Source: an uncultured Allobaculum sp. (GTDB taxonomy: Bacteria; Bacillota_I; Bacilli_A; Erysipelotrichales; Erysipelotrichaceae). Taken from it: a DNA stretch of 11,424 nt. The stretch is from positions 1 to 11,424 of the forward strand of contig CAOKFJ010000032.1 of assembly GCA_948467695.1 (NCBI GenBank), written 5' to 3'. Of this stretch, positions 1-6,395 are shown one piece after another; the first letter of the stretch is position 1; each line of letters starts with the position of its first letter. The translations under genes were made by a program, and so were the position numbers. The notes below the pieces were generated by a model. It ran no database searches and was not told where the DNA came from. It worked only from the letters and a program-made list of their open reading frames with translations.

Positions 1-217
1 CGAAAATGCCTTTTCTTTCGACGCATTCGATATAGCCCTCCTGCTCGAGCAGACTCAGAGCCTGTTCAACTGTCGAGAGCGATATGCCCAGATCAGCGGC
101 GAATGTTCGTTTGGAGGGCAGGCGGGTATGGGCGCTGAAACGTCCGGATTCAATATCGCGGCGAATGTGCCGGTAGAGATCCTGCGCAAGAGGCTTTTCA
201 AGGGGATAATCGATCAT
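1..217 (-). CDS. GntR-family regulator, probably MocR/PdxR type (N-terminal part only)
   Basis: Reading leftward from the ATG at 217-215, 72 codons are open to the window edge, so only the N-terminus is visible and the C-terminal part is cut off. The peptide begins MIDYPLEKPLAQDLYRHIRR and contains a winged-helix DNA-binding region of the GntR family: RLPSKRTFAADLGIS, STVEQALSLLEQEGYIE, then a wing ending KGIF. The LPSKR...STVEQAL...EGYI pattern is closest to MocR regulators, in which this domain is fused to an aminotransferase-like PLP-binding domain; that second domain would lie outside the window, so the subfamily is inference. An AAAAGGAAC ribosome binding site lies about nine bases upstream of the ATG. 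The gene is divergent from an ECF transporter S component, which suggests it controls vitamin uptake. A plain GntR repressor remains possible. Confidence 0.8.
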   Translation of the reverse strand, partial: MIDYPLEKPLAQDLYRHIRRDIESGRFSAHTRLPSKRTFAADLGISLSTVEQALSLLEQEGYIECVERKGIF

Positions 218-243
218 CTGGTCTGTTCCTTTTTTCTTTTTCT

Positions 244-276
244 GATCCTTTTGATCGGATCAGATCTGAGTATACT
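244..276. promoter_or_regulatory. Divergent promoter and candidate operator cluster
   Basis: AGTATACT at 269-276 is a perfect palindrome and gives a TATACT -10 box on both strands, so it could serve both the regulator (leftward) and the transporter gene (rightward). No good TTGACA box is visible on either side. Next to it, GATC occurs four times in 23 bases (244, 253, 258, 263), including the palindrome TGATCGGATCA (252-262) and CAGATCTG (261-268). The T/C-TGATC units at 242 and 251 and CAGATC at 261 are spaced 9-10 bases, about one helical turn. This resembles a regulator-binding site overlapping the start region of both genes. Assignment to the neighbouring regulator is inference. Confidence 0.4.
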
Positions 277-340
277 AAAACGCATTGAAAGCGTGATGAA
301 AAACGCTGAAAAATATAGAAAGAAAAAAGGAGAGTTTTAT

Positions 341-898
341 ATGATGCAAACCGCGAATATCTATCCGGTATCCACAAAGAAACATTCTGTTTTATGGCTG
401 ACGACATGCGCCATGTTTATGGCGCTGACCATTATCCTTTCAAGTTTTGGCGTACCGGTGCCCGGCGGAAAACTGTACTTGTGCGATATCGCGATCACAA
501 CCGCAGCCATTCTGCTCGATCCTTTAGGCGCCATGCTTGTCGGCGGTCTGGGTTCGTTTATCGGCGATGCGCTGTTCTACCCGGCACCGATGTTTGTTTC
601 GCTTGTCGTGCATGGCGTTCAGGCGTTTGTGATCAGCTGGTGCGCGCATCATCTGTTTGCGAAAAAGCCGTTTTACGGCGCGCTTGTCGGCGTGTGTCTG
701 GGATGCATTATTCTGGTCGGCGGGTATACGCTTGGAAAAATCTATGTGTATTCCACGTTTGAATACGCCATGATCAAGCTGCCGTATGAAATCGCCCAGG
801 GTGTCATCGGCGCTTCGAGCGGCCTGCTTCTGACCTATGGCATGGGCTTGCGCAAAGCGTGGCTGTCGCTGATTAGACGTTCGGGAAGAGCGGTATAG
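341..898 (+). CDS. ECF transporter S component (vitamin-type substrate-binding membrane subunit)
   Basis: S components bind a vitamin or similar small molecule in the membrane and pair with the shared EcfT and two EcfA ATPases for ATP-driven uptake. No T or A subunit is in this window, which fits a group II ECF system with an energising module encoded elsewhere. The 185-residue product is hydrophobic, with about six membrane segments. It has the family pattern of a first helix with MALTIILSSFG, then DIAITTAAILLDPLGAM, a glycine-rich GGLGSFIGDALF, and YPAPMFVSLVVHGVQ. The frame is open further upstream to an ATG at 128, but an AAGGAGAG ribosome binding site at 327-334 points to ATG 341 (ATG 344 is an alternative), and the upstream part overlaps the divergent regulator. 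The substrate cannot be read from the sequence; the divergent MocR-like gene makes a B6 vitamer a reasonable guess, and riboflavin or hydroxymethylpyrimidine are alternatives. Confidence 0.85.
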   Translation: MMQTANIYPVSTKKHSVLWLTTCAMFMALTIILSSFGVPVPGGKLYLCDIAITTAAILLDPLGAMLVGGLGSFIGDALFYPAPMFVSLVVHGVQAFVISWCAHHLFAKKPFYGALVGVCLGCIILVGGYTLGKIYVYSTFEYAMIKLPYEIAQGVIGASSGLLLTYGMGLRKAWLSLIRRSGRAV

Positions 899-973
899 TG
901 TATCGCATCGCGGCTGCACGAGTTTTTGCGCAGGGATGAGATGAACATCACTGTAAATATATAAGGATAACTC

Positions 974-1048
974 ATGAAGAAAATCGAAAAGCGAACGCGG
1001 AAAAACGCATGCCGAAAGAAGGCATGTTTATGGTGCGGCGATAGATGA
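974..1048 (+). CDS. Possible small ORF, 24-residue basic Cys-containing peptide
   Basis: ATG at 974 is preceded by AGGA at 964-967, six bases away, and is followed by 24 codons to TGA at 1046-1048. The peptide, MKKIEKRTRKNA then CRKKACLWCGDR, is strongly basic and has cysteines at 13, 18 and 21. It matches no family I recognise. It sits between the transporter gene and ispD. A 6-bp hairpin lies inside it, so this stretch could instead be untranslated sequence. Support is only a start codon, a plausible ribosome binding site and composition. Confidence 0.25.
   Translation: MKKIEKRTRKNACRKKACLWCGDR
1008..1026 (+). other. Small hairpin between the ECF gene and ispD
   Basis: CATGCC (1008-1013) and GGCATG (1021-1026) form a 6-bp stem with the loop GAAAGAA. 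Only TTTA follows, so it is at best a weak terminator for the transporter gene. It overlaps the candidate small ORF. Confidence 0.3.
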
Positions 1049-1060
1049 ATAAATTTTCGC

Positions 1061-1066
1061 TATACT
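1061..1066 (+). promoter_or_regulatory. Candidate -10 box directly before ispD
   Basis: TATACT at 1061-1066 ends six bases before the ispD ATG at 1073. If used, transcription would start at or next to the start codon and give a leaderless mRNA. This fits the lack of a clear ribosome binding site in front of ispD. No good -35 box is seen at the usual distance, so the call is tentative. Confidence 0.3.
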
Positions 1067-1072
1067 GAAGAC

Positions 1073-1726
1073 ATGACCTACGATGCAATCGTGCTTGCCG
1101 CCGGCAGAGGGAGCCGCAGCGGCTTAGCCTACAATAAAGTTCTTTTTCCCTTTGAGGGCCGTCCGATTTTGTGGAAAAGCCTTGAACTGTTTGCGCTTGA
1201 TGACGAGTGCGCGAAAGTCGTCGTCGCCTGCGCCTCAGACGAAATCGAAGAGTTTTCCCGACAGTTTGCGATGAACAAAGTGGAATTTGTGTGCGGCGGA
1301 AAAGACCGCCAGGATTCTGTGCGAAACGCACTGACCAAATGCGCTTCGCCTTATGTGCTGATTCACGATGGCGCGCGTCCCTTCTGTTCTGAAGAACTGC
1401 GCGAGCGCATCAAAACCGCGCTGAAGACGCATCCTGCCGTGATTCCCGGCCTGGATGTCGTGGATACGATCAAGGAAGTGGATGAAAACGGACTGGTCGT
1501 GCGTACCCCGAAGCGATCAATGCTCAAAGCGGTGCAGACCCCGCAGGCTTTCGAGACAGAGATGATCGTGCAGGCGCTCGATATGGTGCAACAGAACAAT
1601 ATTCAGGTGACCGATGACGCGCAGGCGGTGGAGATCTGCCTGCATGTTCCTTCGCTGGTTGTTGCCGGCGACCCGCAGAATTTCAAAGTCACTTCGCCGC
1701 AGGATATTGAACGCCTCAGTGCATAA
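1073..1726 (+). CDS. ispD: 2-C-methyl-D-erythritol 4-phosphate cytidylyltransferase
   Basis: IspD joins CTP and 2-C-methyl-D-erythritol 4-phosphate to give CDP-methylerythritol, the third step of the MEP route to isoprenoid precursors in the cytoplasm. The 217-residue product is near the family's usual 220-240. The N-terminal nucleotide-binding loop reads LAAGRGSRSGLAYNKVLF with the conserved arginine and lysine. It continues with GGKDRQDSVRNAL, the substrate-site DGARPF, KRSMLKAVQTPQAFE, VTDDAQAVE, and a C-terminal NFKVTSPQDIE with the conserved lysine. No ribosome binding site stands out before ATG 1073, but TATACT just upstream suggests a leaderless start. The gene stands alone: ispF, often adjacent or fused, is not here. 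TarI, a ribitol-phosphate cytidylyltransferase for teichoic acid, is a close relative and the main alternative; the absence of a TarJ neighbour argues against it. Confidence 0.88.
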   Translation: MTYDAIVLAAGRGSRSGLAYNKVLFPFEGRPILWKSLELFALDDECAKVVVACASDEIEEFSRQFAMNKVEFVCGGKDRQDSVRNALTKCASPYVLIHDGARPFCSEELRERIKTALKTHPAVIPGLDVVDTIKEVDENGLVVRTPKRSMLKAVQTPQAFETEMIVQALDMVQQNNIQVTDDAQAVEICLHVPSLVVAGDPQNFKVTSPQDIERLSA

Positions 1727-1832
1727 GACAGCAGATTTTATCTTTGTGAATGCAGATTATTTGATGATGAAAATACTGTCAGTCTTCATCGATTGTTTCT
1801 GTTCACTGCGTTTATGGATTTGATCAAGCGAT

Positions 1833-1867
1833 AAAACCGCATCGCCAAGCAGAGGCGATGCGGTTTT
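1833..1867 (+). terminator. Rho-independent terminator after ispD
   Basis: AAAACCGCATCGCC (1833-1846) pairs perfectly with GGCGATGCGGTTTT (1854-1867) around a 7-base loop. The GC core is flanked by A and T tracts, so the structure could stop transcription in both directions. It separates ispD from the P-type ATPase gene. Confidence 0.88.
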
Positions 1868-1885
1868 CATGTTTCTGATAAAAAT

Positions 1886-1910
1886 AAAATCTAAGATTTT
1901 GAGTTTCAAA
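1886..1910. repeat. Adjacent AT-rich palindromes upstream of the ATPase gene
   Basis: AAAATCT-A-AGATTTT (1886-1900) is a 15-bp palindrome with perfect 7-bp arms. It is followed at once by TTTGA-GTT-TCAAA (1898-1910). Both lie about 30-50 bases upstream of the likely ATPase promoter and could be a repressor or activator site; no regulator can be named. Confidence 0.3.
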
Positions 1911-1937
1911 TCCATAAGAAAAAAGTAAGGTTTTGAT

Positions 1938-1966
1938 TTGCATGAGCACAGAATTGATTTTATACA
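1938..1966 (+). promoter_or_regulatory. Candidate promoter for the P-type ATPase
   Basis: TTGCAT (1938-1943) and TATACA (1961-1966, within TATACAAT) are 17 bases apart. Transcription would begin near 1973, next to the ATG at 1975. If this promoter is real, ATG 1975 rather than ATG 1942 would be the working start on this transcript. Confidence 0.35.
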
Positions 1967-4320
1967 ATACACATATGAAACCTCTCATTCCCGAATCGAA
2001 AACATCCCTGCAGACCGGTCTGACCGACGAGCAGGCATCGCATAAACCCTCCAATCAAATTCCATCGTCGCATCAGGAGACGACAGCGGAAATGGTGATT
2101 CGAGAGTTTTTTTCATTTTTCAACATCATCAACTACATCCTTGCCGGACTGATCATTCTGACCGGCAGTTATCGAAATCTCCTTTTCATGGTGATTGTGC
2201 TGTCCAACACGTTCATCGGTCTTTTTCAGAAAATCCGCTCGAGACGCGTGCTCAACAAGCTTGCGCTCATTCACCAGCAGACATTCCCGGTTCTGCGAAG
2301 CGGCGTGTGGCAGACGCTTCCTGTCGATCAGATCGTGCAGGGCGACATTCTCCGGCTTTCATCCGGCGCGCAGATTCCCTGTGACTGCGTAGTCAGACAG
2401 GGCGAATGCCAGGTCAATGAAAGCATGCTCACCGGCGAGAGCGATCCGATCGACCGCGCGCAGGATGGTCCGCTTTACGGCGGCTGCTTCGTGGTCAGCG
2501 GTCAGGTGCTTGCGCAGGCGGTAGAAGTCGGCGCCAATCAGTACATGGCCGGCATTCTCGCGGATGCCAGGCGCAGCAAGGAGCAGCCCAGCCAGCTTCG
2601 CGATCTGCTCAACAACCTGATCAAGTTCTGCACCTGGATGCTTATTCCAGCCGGCGCGCTTCTGTTCGTCAAGCTCTTCTATTTTTCCGATCTCAGCCTC
2701 AATACCTCGATTCTCAATACATGCGCCTCGATGATCGGCATGATTCCCGAGGGACTGATGATTCTGACATCCACCGCGCTTGCCGCTGCCTCCGTTAAAA
2801 TGGCAAGGCAGGCGGTTCTGATTCACGATCTGTATTCAGTCGAAGGACTGGCGCGCGTTGATACGCTGTGTCTGGACAAAACCGGAACAATCACCAGCGG
2901 CATGATGAATGTCACCCGCTATGTTCCGCTTGACGGACAGAGCGAATCCACGATGAAGCAGAATCTTTCCGATCTTTTCGGGTCGCTTGAAGACGACAAC
3001 GTAACCGCGCAGGCGCTTCGCCGCTCGCTTGCCGATATTCACCCGCGCAGAAGAGCGGAAAAGAAATATCCATTTTCTTCGATTACCAAATGTTCCGGCG
3101 CCCGTTTCGGCGATGAGACCCTGCTGTTTGGCGCGTATACCTTTCTGATGGCACATCCTGATGAAGAAGTTCTCGCGCAGATCGAGGGCTACGCCGCAAA
3201 AGGGCTGCGCGTTCTGGCGCTGGCGAAAACAGGAGTGATCGACAAACTTGAACCGGGCGACTACACGCTTTGCGGCCTGGTGCTGATCGAAGACGAAATC
3301 CGTCCGGATGCCCCGCGCATTCTGAGCTACTTCAAAGAACAGGGTGTCGATATCAAAGTCATCTCCGGGGACATGGCGCAGACCGTCGAAGCCATCGCCC
3401 GCAGAGCGGGTGTGGACGGCGATGCGATCGATATGCAGCATGTAGCGCCTGACGAAATTGATGAAGCGGTGCGCAGCCATTCGATTTTCGGACGCGTAAC
3501 ACCCGAACAGAAAAAACTCATGGTTGCTGCTTTGCAGAAACAGGGACACACCGTGGGCATGACGGGAGATGGCGTCAATGATGTCATGGCGCTCAAGCAG
3601 GCGGACTGTTCCATTGCGATGGGCAGCGGTGCGCAGGCGGCGCTTGCGGTCAGTTCTCTGGTGCTGCTGCAGGATCAGTTTTCGATTCTGCCGGGCATTG
3701 TCATGGAGGGACGCCGTGTCATCAACAACATTCAGCGCACTGCCTCGCTCTTTCTGGTAAAAACCGTCTTTTCTTTTGTTCTGACGCTTATGACAGTGGC
3801 GTGGATGCGTTCGTATCCGTTCATTCCGATTCAGCTGACGCTTGTGTCTTCGTTTGGCACCGGTATTCCGGCGTTTATTCTGACCTTTGAAAACGACACG
3901 AGCCGCCTGAAAGGCAACTTCATGGTCAGCGTTCTCTCTCGCGCCATACCCGGCGCTCTGGCGGTGTGTCTTGGCGTGGCGATGCTGTATGTCGGGTTTG
4001 AAACCGGCATTGTCTATCTTCCTGTCAATGTATTCCAGACGATCTGCACGATTCTTGCGGCGATCAATGCCATGTGCGTGCTCTACTGGATATGCCGTCC
4101 GCTGTCGCTTGTGCGTCTGCTTGTGCTGATCGGCTGCGCAGCCGGATTTGTGATCGTGATTCTTGCTGTTCCACAGGTCTTCTCGCTCGTGCATCTGAAT
4201 ATGCTGCAGTTTATTACCGCGCTTTGCGTAGCCGGACTGCAGGTGGGCGGCTTTCTGCTTCTGCAGAAAGTCAACTGGCGAAAGTTCCTTTCCGGCGCAC
4301 TGCCCGAATCCCTTCGCTAA
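1942..4320 (+). CDS. CtpE-like cation-translocating P-type ATPase
   Basis: This is an integral membrane pump that couples ATP hydrolysis, through a phospho-aspartate intermediate, to cation movement. Counting from ATG 1942 (792 residues), it shows the actuator-domain TGES (164-167), the phosphorylation motif DKTGTIT beginning at Asp 312, and the hinge TGDGVND (541-547). The fourth helix carries IPEGL just before the phosphorylation domain, and about six C-terminal membrane helices follow. There is no N-terminal heavy-metal domain. Length, the PEGL helix and motifs such as QVNESMLTGE and YSVEGLARVD resemble mycobacterial CtpE, reported to be a calcium transporter; the cation here is inferred, not shown. 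Start choice is uncertain: ATG 1942 has AAGG about 11 bases upstream; ATG 1975 has no ribosome binding site but lies right behind a TATACAAT box; TTG 1933 is less likely. The gene ends in a terminator shared with the convergent cyclophilin gene. Confidence 0.88.
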   Translation: MSTELILYNTHMKPLIPESKTSLQTGLTDEQASHKPSNQIPSSHQETTAEMVIREFFSFFNIINYILAGLIILTGSYRNLLFMVIVLSNTFIGLFQKIRSRRVLNKLALIHQQTFPVLRSGVWQTLPVDQIVQGDILRLSSGAQIPCDCVVRQGECQVNESMLTGESDPIDRAQDGPLYGGCFVVSGQVLAQAVEVGANQYMAGILADARRSKEQPSQLRDLLNNLIKFCTWMLIPAGALLFVKLFYFSDLSLNTSILNTCASMIGMIPEGLMILTSTALAAASVKMARQAVLIHDLYSVEGLARVDTLCLDKTGTITSGMMNVTRYVPLDGQSESTMKQNLSDLFGSLEDDNVTAQALRRSLADIHPRRRAEKKYPFSSITKCSGARFGDETLLFGAYTFLMAHPDEEVLAQIEGYAAKGLRVLALAKTGVIDKLEPGDYTLCGLVLIEDEIRPDAPRILSYFKEQGVDIKVISGDMAQTVEAIARRAGVDGDAIDMQHVAPDEIDEAVRSHSIFGRVTPEQKKLMVAALQKQGHTVGMTGDGVNDVMALKQADCSIAMGSGAQAALAVSSLVLLQDQFSILPGIVMEGRRVINNIQRTASLFLVKTVFSFVLTLMTVAWMRSYPFIPIQLTLVSSFGTGIPAFILTFENDTSRLKGNFMVSVLSRAIPGALAVCLGVAMLYVGFETGIVYLPVNVFQTICTILAAINAMCVLYWICRPLSLVRLLVLIGCAAGFVIVILAVPQVFSLVHLNMLQFITALCVAGLQVGGFLLLQKVNWRKFLSGALPESLR

Positions 4321-4356
4321 GCTGAGTCTGCACATCCAAAATTATTGAGAATATGA

Positions 4357-4386
4357 AAAAACGGATCGTTTGCGCGATCCGTTTTT
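4357..4386. terminator. Bidirectional terminator shared by convergent genes
   Basis: AAAAACGGATCG (4357-4368) pairs with CGATCCGTTTTT (4375-4386) around a 6-base loop. It ends in T runs when read from either side, so it serves both the ATPase gene (plus) and the cyclophilin gene (minus), whose stop codons flank it. Confidence 0.88.
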
Positions 4387-4428
4387 GTCTGTGTGCATGA
4401 AAAGACGATTGAAATTTCGAATGCTGAA

Positions 4429-4917
4429 TTAGTCTTCGTCAGTTACGCGGATGGATTTGATGACCTGATCGGTGAGCGGTTTGTCGCTGCGGTTTGTCGG
4501 TGTCATGGCAACGCGGTTTACAGCGTCCATGCCCTCGGTCACTTTACCGAAAGCGGCATACTGGCCATCGAGATGCGGCGCGTCTGCGTGCATGATGAAG
4601 AACTGGCTTCCTGCGGAGTTGGGGTCGTAGGCGCGAGCCATGGACAGAACGCCACGAGTGTGCTTGATATCGTTTTTGGCAAAGCCGTTGGCTTTGAATT
4701 CGCCGGGGATGGTGTATCCGGGACCGCCCATGCCGGTGCCTTTGGGATCGCCGCCCTGGATCATGAAGCCGGGGATGACACGGTGGAAAATGAGTCCGTC
4801 ATAGAAGCCTTCGTTGGCGAGCTTTTCAAAGTTCTCAACGGTTTTGGGGGCTTTTTCGGGGTAGAGTTCGCCAGTGATGGCAGAGCCGTCGGCGAGGGTA
4901 AGGGTAAATTTTTTCAT
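4429..4917 (-). CDS. ppiB: Cyclophilin-type peptidyl-prolyl cis-trans isomerase
   Basis: The enzyme speeds cis-trans isomerisation of proline peptide bonds during protein folding. The 162-residue product is a single cyclophilin domain with no signal peptide or lipobox, so it is cytoplasmic. Visible family motifs are APKTVENFEKLA, the active-site FHRVIPGFMIQGGDP with catalytic Arg 46, GTGMGGPGYTIPGEF, GVLSMARAYDPNSAGSQFFI, and LDGQYAAFGKV. Histidine stands where the cyclosporin-binding tryptophan of human cyclophilin A would be, so cyclosporin sensitivity is probably low. AGGAGG sits a few bases upstream of the ATG, leaving no doubt about the start. A TACAAT box on the minus strand (4963-4958) is a plausible -10. 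The gene is monocistronic and ends at the shared terminator. Confidence 0.95.
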   Translation of the reverse strand: MKKFTLTLADGSAITGELYPEKAPKTVENFEKLANEGFYDGLIFHRVIPGFMIQGGDPKGTGMGGPGYTIPGEFKANGFAKNDIKHTRGVLSMARAYDPNSAGSQFFIMHADAPHLDGQYAAFGKVTEGMDAVNRVAMTPTNRSDKPLTDQVIKSIRVTDED

Positions 4918-4930
4918 AAAACCTCCTGAT

Positions 4931-4963
4931 CAGGGCAGTGCCCTGTTTCTGGTTTCTATTGTA
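4931..4963 (-). promoter_or_regulatory. Candidate cyclophilin promoter with leader palindrome
   Basis: On the minus strand TACAAT (4963-4958) could be the -10 box, putting the transcript start near 4951. The -35 region is poor. CAGGGCAGTGCCCTG (4931-4945), a palindrome with 7-bp arms and one central base, would lie within the first 20 bases of the mRNA, just before the ribosome binding site. It could be an operator or a 5' stabilising stem. Confidence 0.35.
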
Positions 4964-5186
4964 GCTCAAAGAAAAAGCGCGCATGAAAATTGAACCTCTT
5001 TCCAAACGAACGCTTACGACAGTGAAAGAACGTATTGAAGAAACCTGTCGTTGTTTGAAGAAAACTGCATGTACAATTGTATAGTTGTTTATGACCGATA
5101 TTGTCAGTCTGCCTGTATGCGGACATCGCGTTAAGCATGCATCGCTCTGGAATGGATATGACATCGGTACAAAGGAGGGTCCGGAT

Positions 5187-6278
5187 ATGGCTGCTCAGAA
5201 AATCCTGTTATGCGCATTGAGCGATCCGCTTGTCGATCTGCGCAGAGTCACTATGGTCGCGGAGGTTCTTGCGGATTATGGTGTCGAAAGCGAGTTTGCC
5301 AAATCGCTTCGCGAAGTCTGCACACCCGAAGAGAAAGCGGAAGAATTCAACCGCGCTTTGCGCTCGCAGCGCTATGCGTGGATTCTCGATTTTTCCGGCG
5401 GCAATCTGGCAAACCTCGTTCTTCCCTACATCGATTACGATGCCTATCGCGCTTCGCGCACATGGTATGCGGCGTTTTCGGACGGCACGTGCATTGTCAA
5501 CGCGCTTGCGGCATGTTCCGGCAAACGGGCGATGCTGTTTGGCGTGTGGCAGCAGAACAAACTCAACGCCACGCTTAAGCTCATACGCACAAAACGCATG
5601 CAGACGCAGATCATCCCGCTCACTGAAAATGCCTACTATCCGCGCCACGCGCAGGTGTACGGCGGCAATATGCGCTGCTTTCTCAAACTTGCGGGAACCG
5701 GGCGCATGCCGAGCCTGGATGACGCGATTCTCGTACTGGAATCTTCATCCGCTGATCTCTATCTGTTTGAATCCATGGCTGCGCAGATGGCGCAGCTCGG
5801 GCTGTTCGACAATCTTCGCGGCATCGTTTTAGGACGGTTCAATCGTCTGGAAAAACAGATCGGCTCGAAAGAGCTGGCATGGGCGAAAATGATCGAGATT
5901 CTTGGCAGCATGACGCACGGTCCGATTCCATACTTTGCGGCGCCGATGCTGGGACATCTCGAGAACGGCGAGGGCATCTGGATCAGCGCGGGCGAAAGCG
6001 CTAGAGAAGTGCTGACCTGCCAGAAGCACCTGCGCTATGAAATGCCGGAGCAAGCTTCGTTATCCAGAAAACCGGCAGTCGAACGCAAAGCCGCTCCGGG
6101 AAGACCTATCAGAAAAAAAGCGGAAAGCAGCGGGACCGCGATCAGCGCCAATCCGGGTGCCGCCGATCCCGAGCTGATGGAACAGCTTCGCGCACAGGCG
6201 AAAAAAGCGGCGAGACAGAATCCCGGTCTGCAGGAACAGAACCGCACAGAACTGCTTCGGCCGTTTGGAAACCGTTAG
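5187..6278 (+). CDS. S66-family (LD-carboxypeptidase/MccF-like) protein with altered nucleophile site
   Basis: S66 enzymes cleave the L-Lys/D-Ala bond of muropeptides (LdcA) or inactivate microcin C (MccF) with a Ser-Glu-His triad. The 363-residue product has the fold's landmarks: SGGNLANLVLPYIDYD (70-85), FSDGTCIVNAL (97-107), GGNMRCFLKLAGT (159-171), ILVLESS with Glu 185, and APMLGHLENG with His 257. Aligned by eye with the GGNNSN loop of MccF, the nucleophile position is Ala 75, so the usual triad may be missing its serine. Related clostridial proteins with SGGDLANE-like loops are known to me only from memory. Residues from about 287 to the end form a basic, low-complexity tail not typical of the family. 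The frame is open back to 5085, but AAAGGAGGG at 5171-5179 fixes the start at ATG 5187. It lies alone between the divergent cyclophilin gene and a membrane-protein gene. Function could be non-catalytic binding or an altered hydrolase. Confidence 0.75.
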   Translation: MAAQKILLCALSDPLVDLRRVTMVAEVLADYGVESEFAKSLREVCTPEEKAEEFNRALRSQRYAWILDFSGGNLANLVLPYIDYDAYRASRTWYAAFSDGTCIVNALAACSGKRAMLFGVWQQNKLNATLKLIRTKRMQTQIIPLTENAYYPRHAQVYGGNMRCFLKLAGTGRMPSLDDAILVLESSSADLYLFESMAAQMAQLGLFDNLRGIVLGRFNRLEKQIGSKELAWAKMIEILGSMTHGPIPYFAAPMLGHLENGEGIWISAGESAREVLTCQKHLRYEMPEQASLSRKPAVERKAAPGRPIRKKAESSGTAISANPGAADPELMEQLRAQAKKAARQNPGLQEQNRTELLRPFGNR

Positions 6279-6320
6279 TGCGGAGCGATCCTGTTATAGA
6301 ACTGCGCTATGCGCTCTGCA
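6279..6320 (+). repeat. Inverted repeat directly after the S66 gene
   Basis: TGCGGAGCG (6279-6287) can pair with CGCTCTGCA (6312-6320) over nine positions, one being G-U, around a 24-base loop. It starts at the base after the stop codon. No T run follows, so it is not a standard terminator; it may protect the mRNA end or be chance. Confidence 0.3.
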
Positions 6321-6395
6321 GCCGGACACGCAGATCGGTGTTCTGGCTGTCTTGTATAAAATGAAATGCTCCTTTGAGGAGTCTGAGGAAATGCA

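Noticed and set aside
128..340. Upstream extension of the ECF S component frame to ATG 128
   Set aside because: It overlaps the divergent regulator gene, and a strong ribosome binding site at 327-334 supports ATG 341.
1744..1823. Short frame starting near 1764 after ispD
   Set aside because: No ribosome binding site, only about 19 codons, and it sits just before the ispD terminator.
2836..4335. Long open frame (499 codons) on the minus strand opposite the ATPase gene
   Set aside because: It is a shadow of the strong codon bias of the plus-strand gene. Its peptide is rich in Arg, His and Gln without domain motifs, while the plus frame has full P-type ATPase motifs.
4393..4929. 178-codon plus-strand frame opposite the cyclophilin gene
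   Set aside because: The minus strand encodes a complete canonical cyclophilin with a strong ribosome binding site; the plus frame is a mirror of it.
5085..5186. Upstream extension of the S66 protein to ATG 5085 or 5091
   Set aside because: AAAGGAGGG directly before ATG 5187 and the usual S66 N-terminus fit the later start. The TATAGT before ATG 5091 is kept only as part of the leaderless-start observation.
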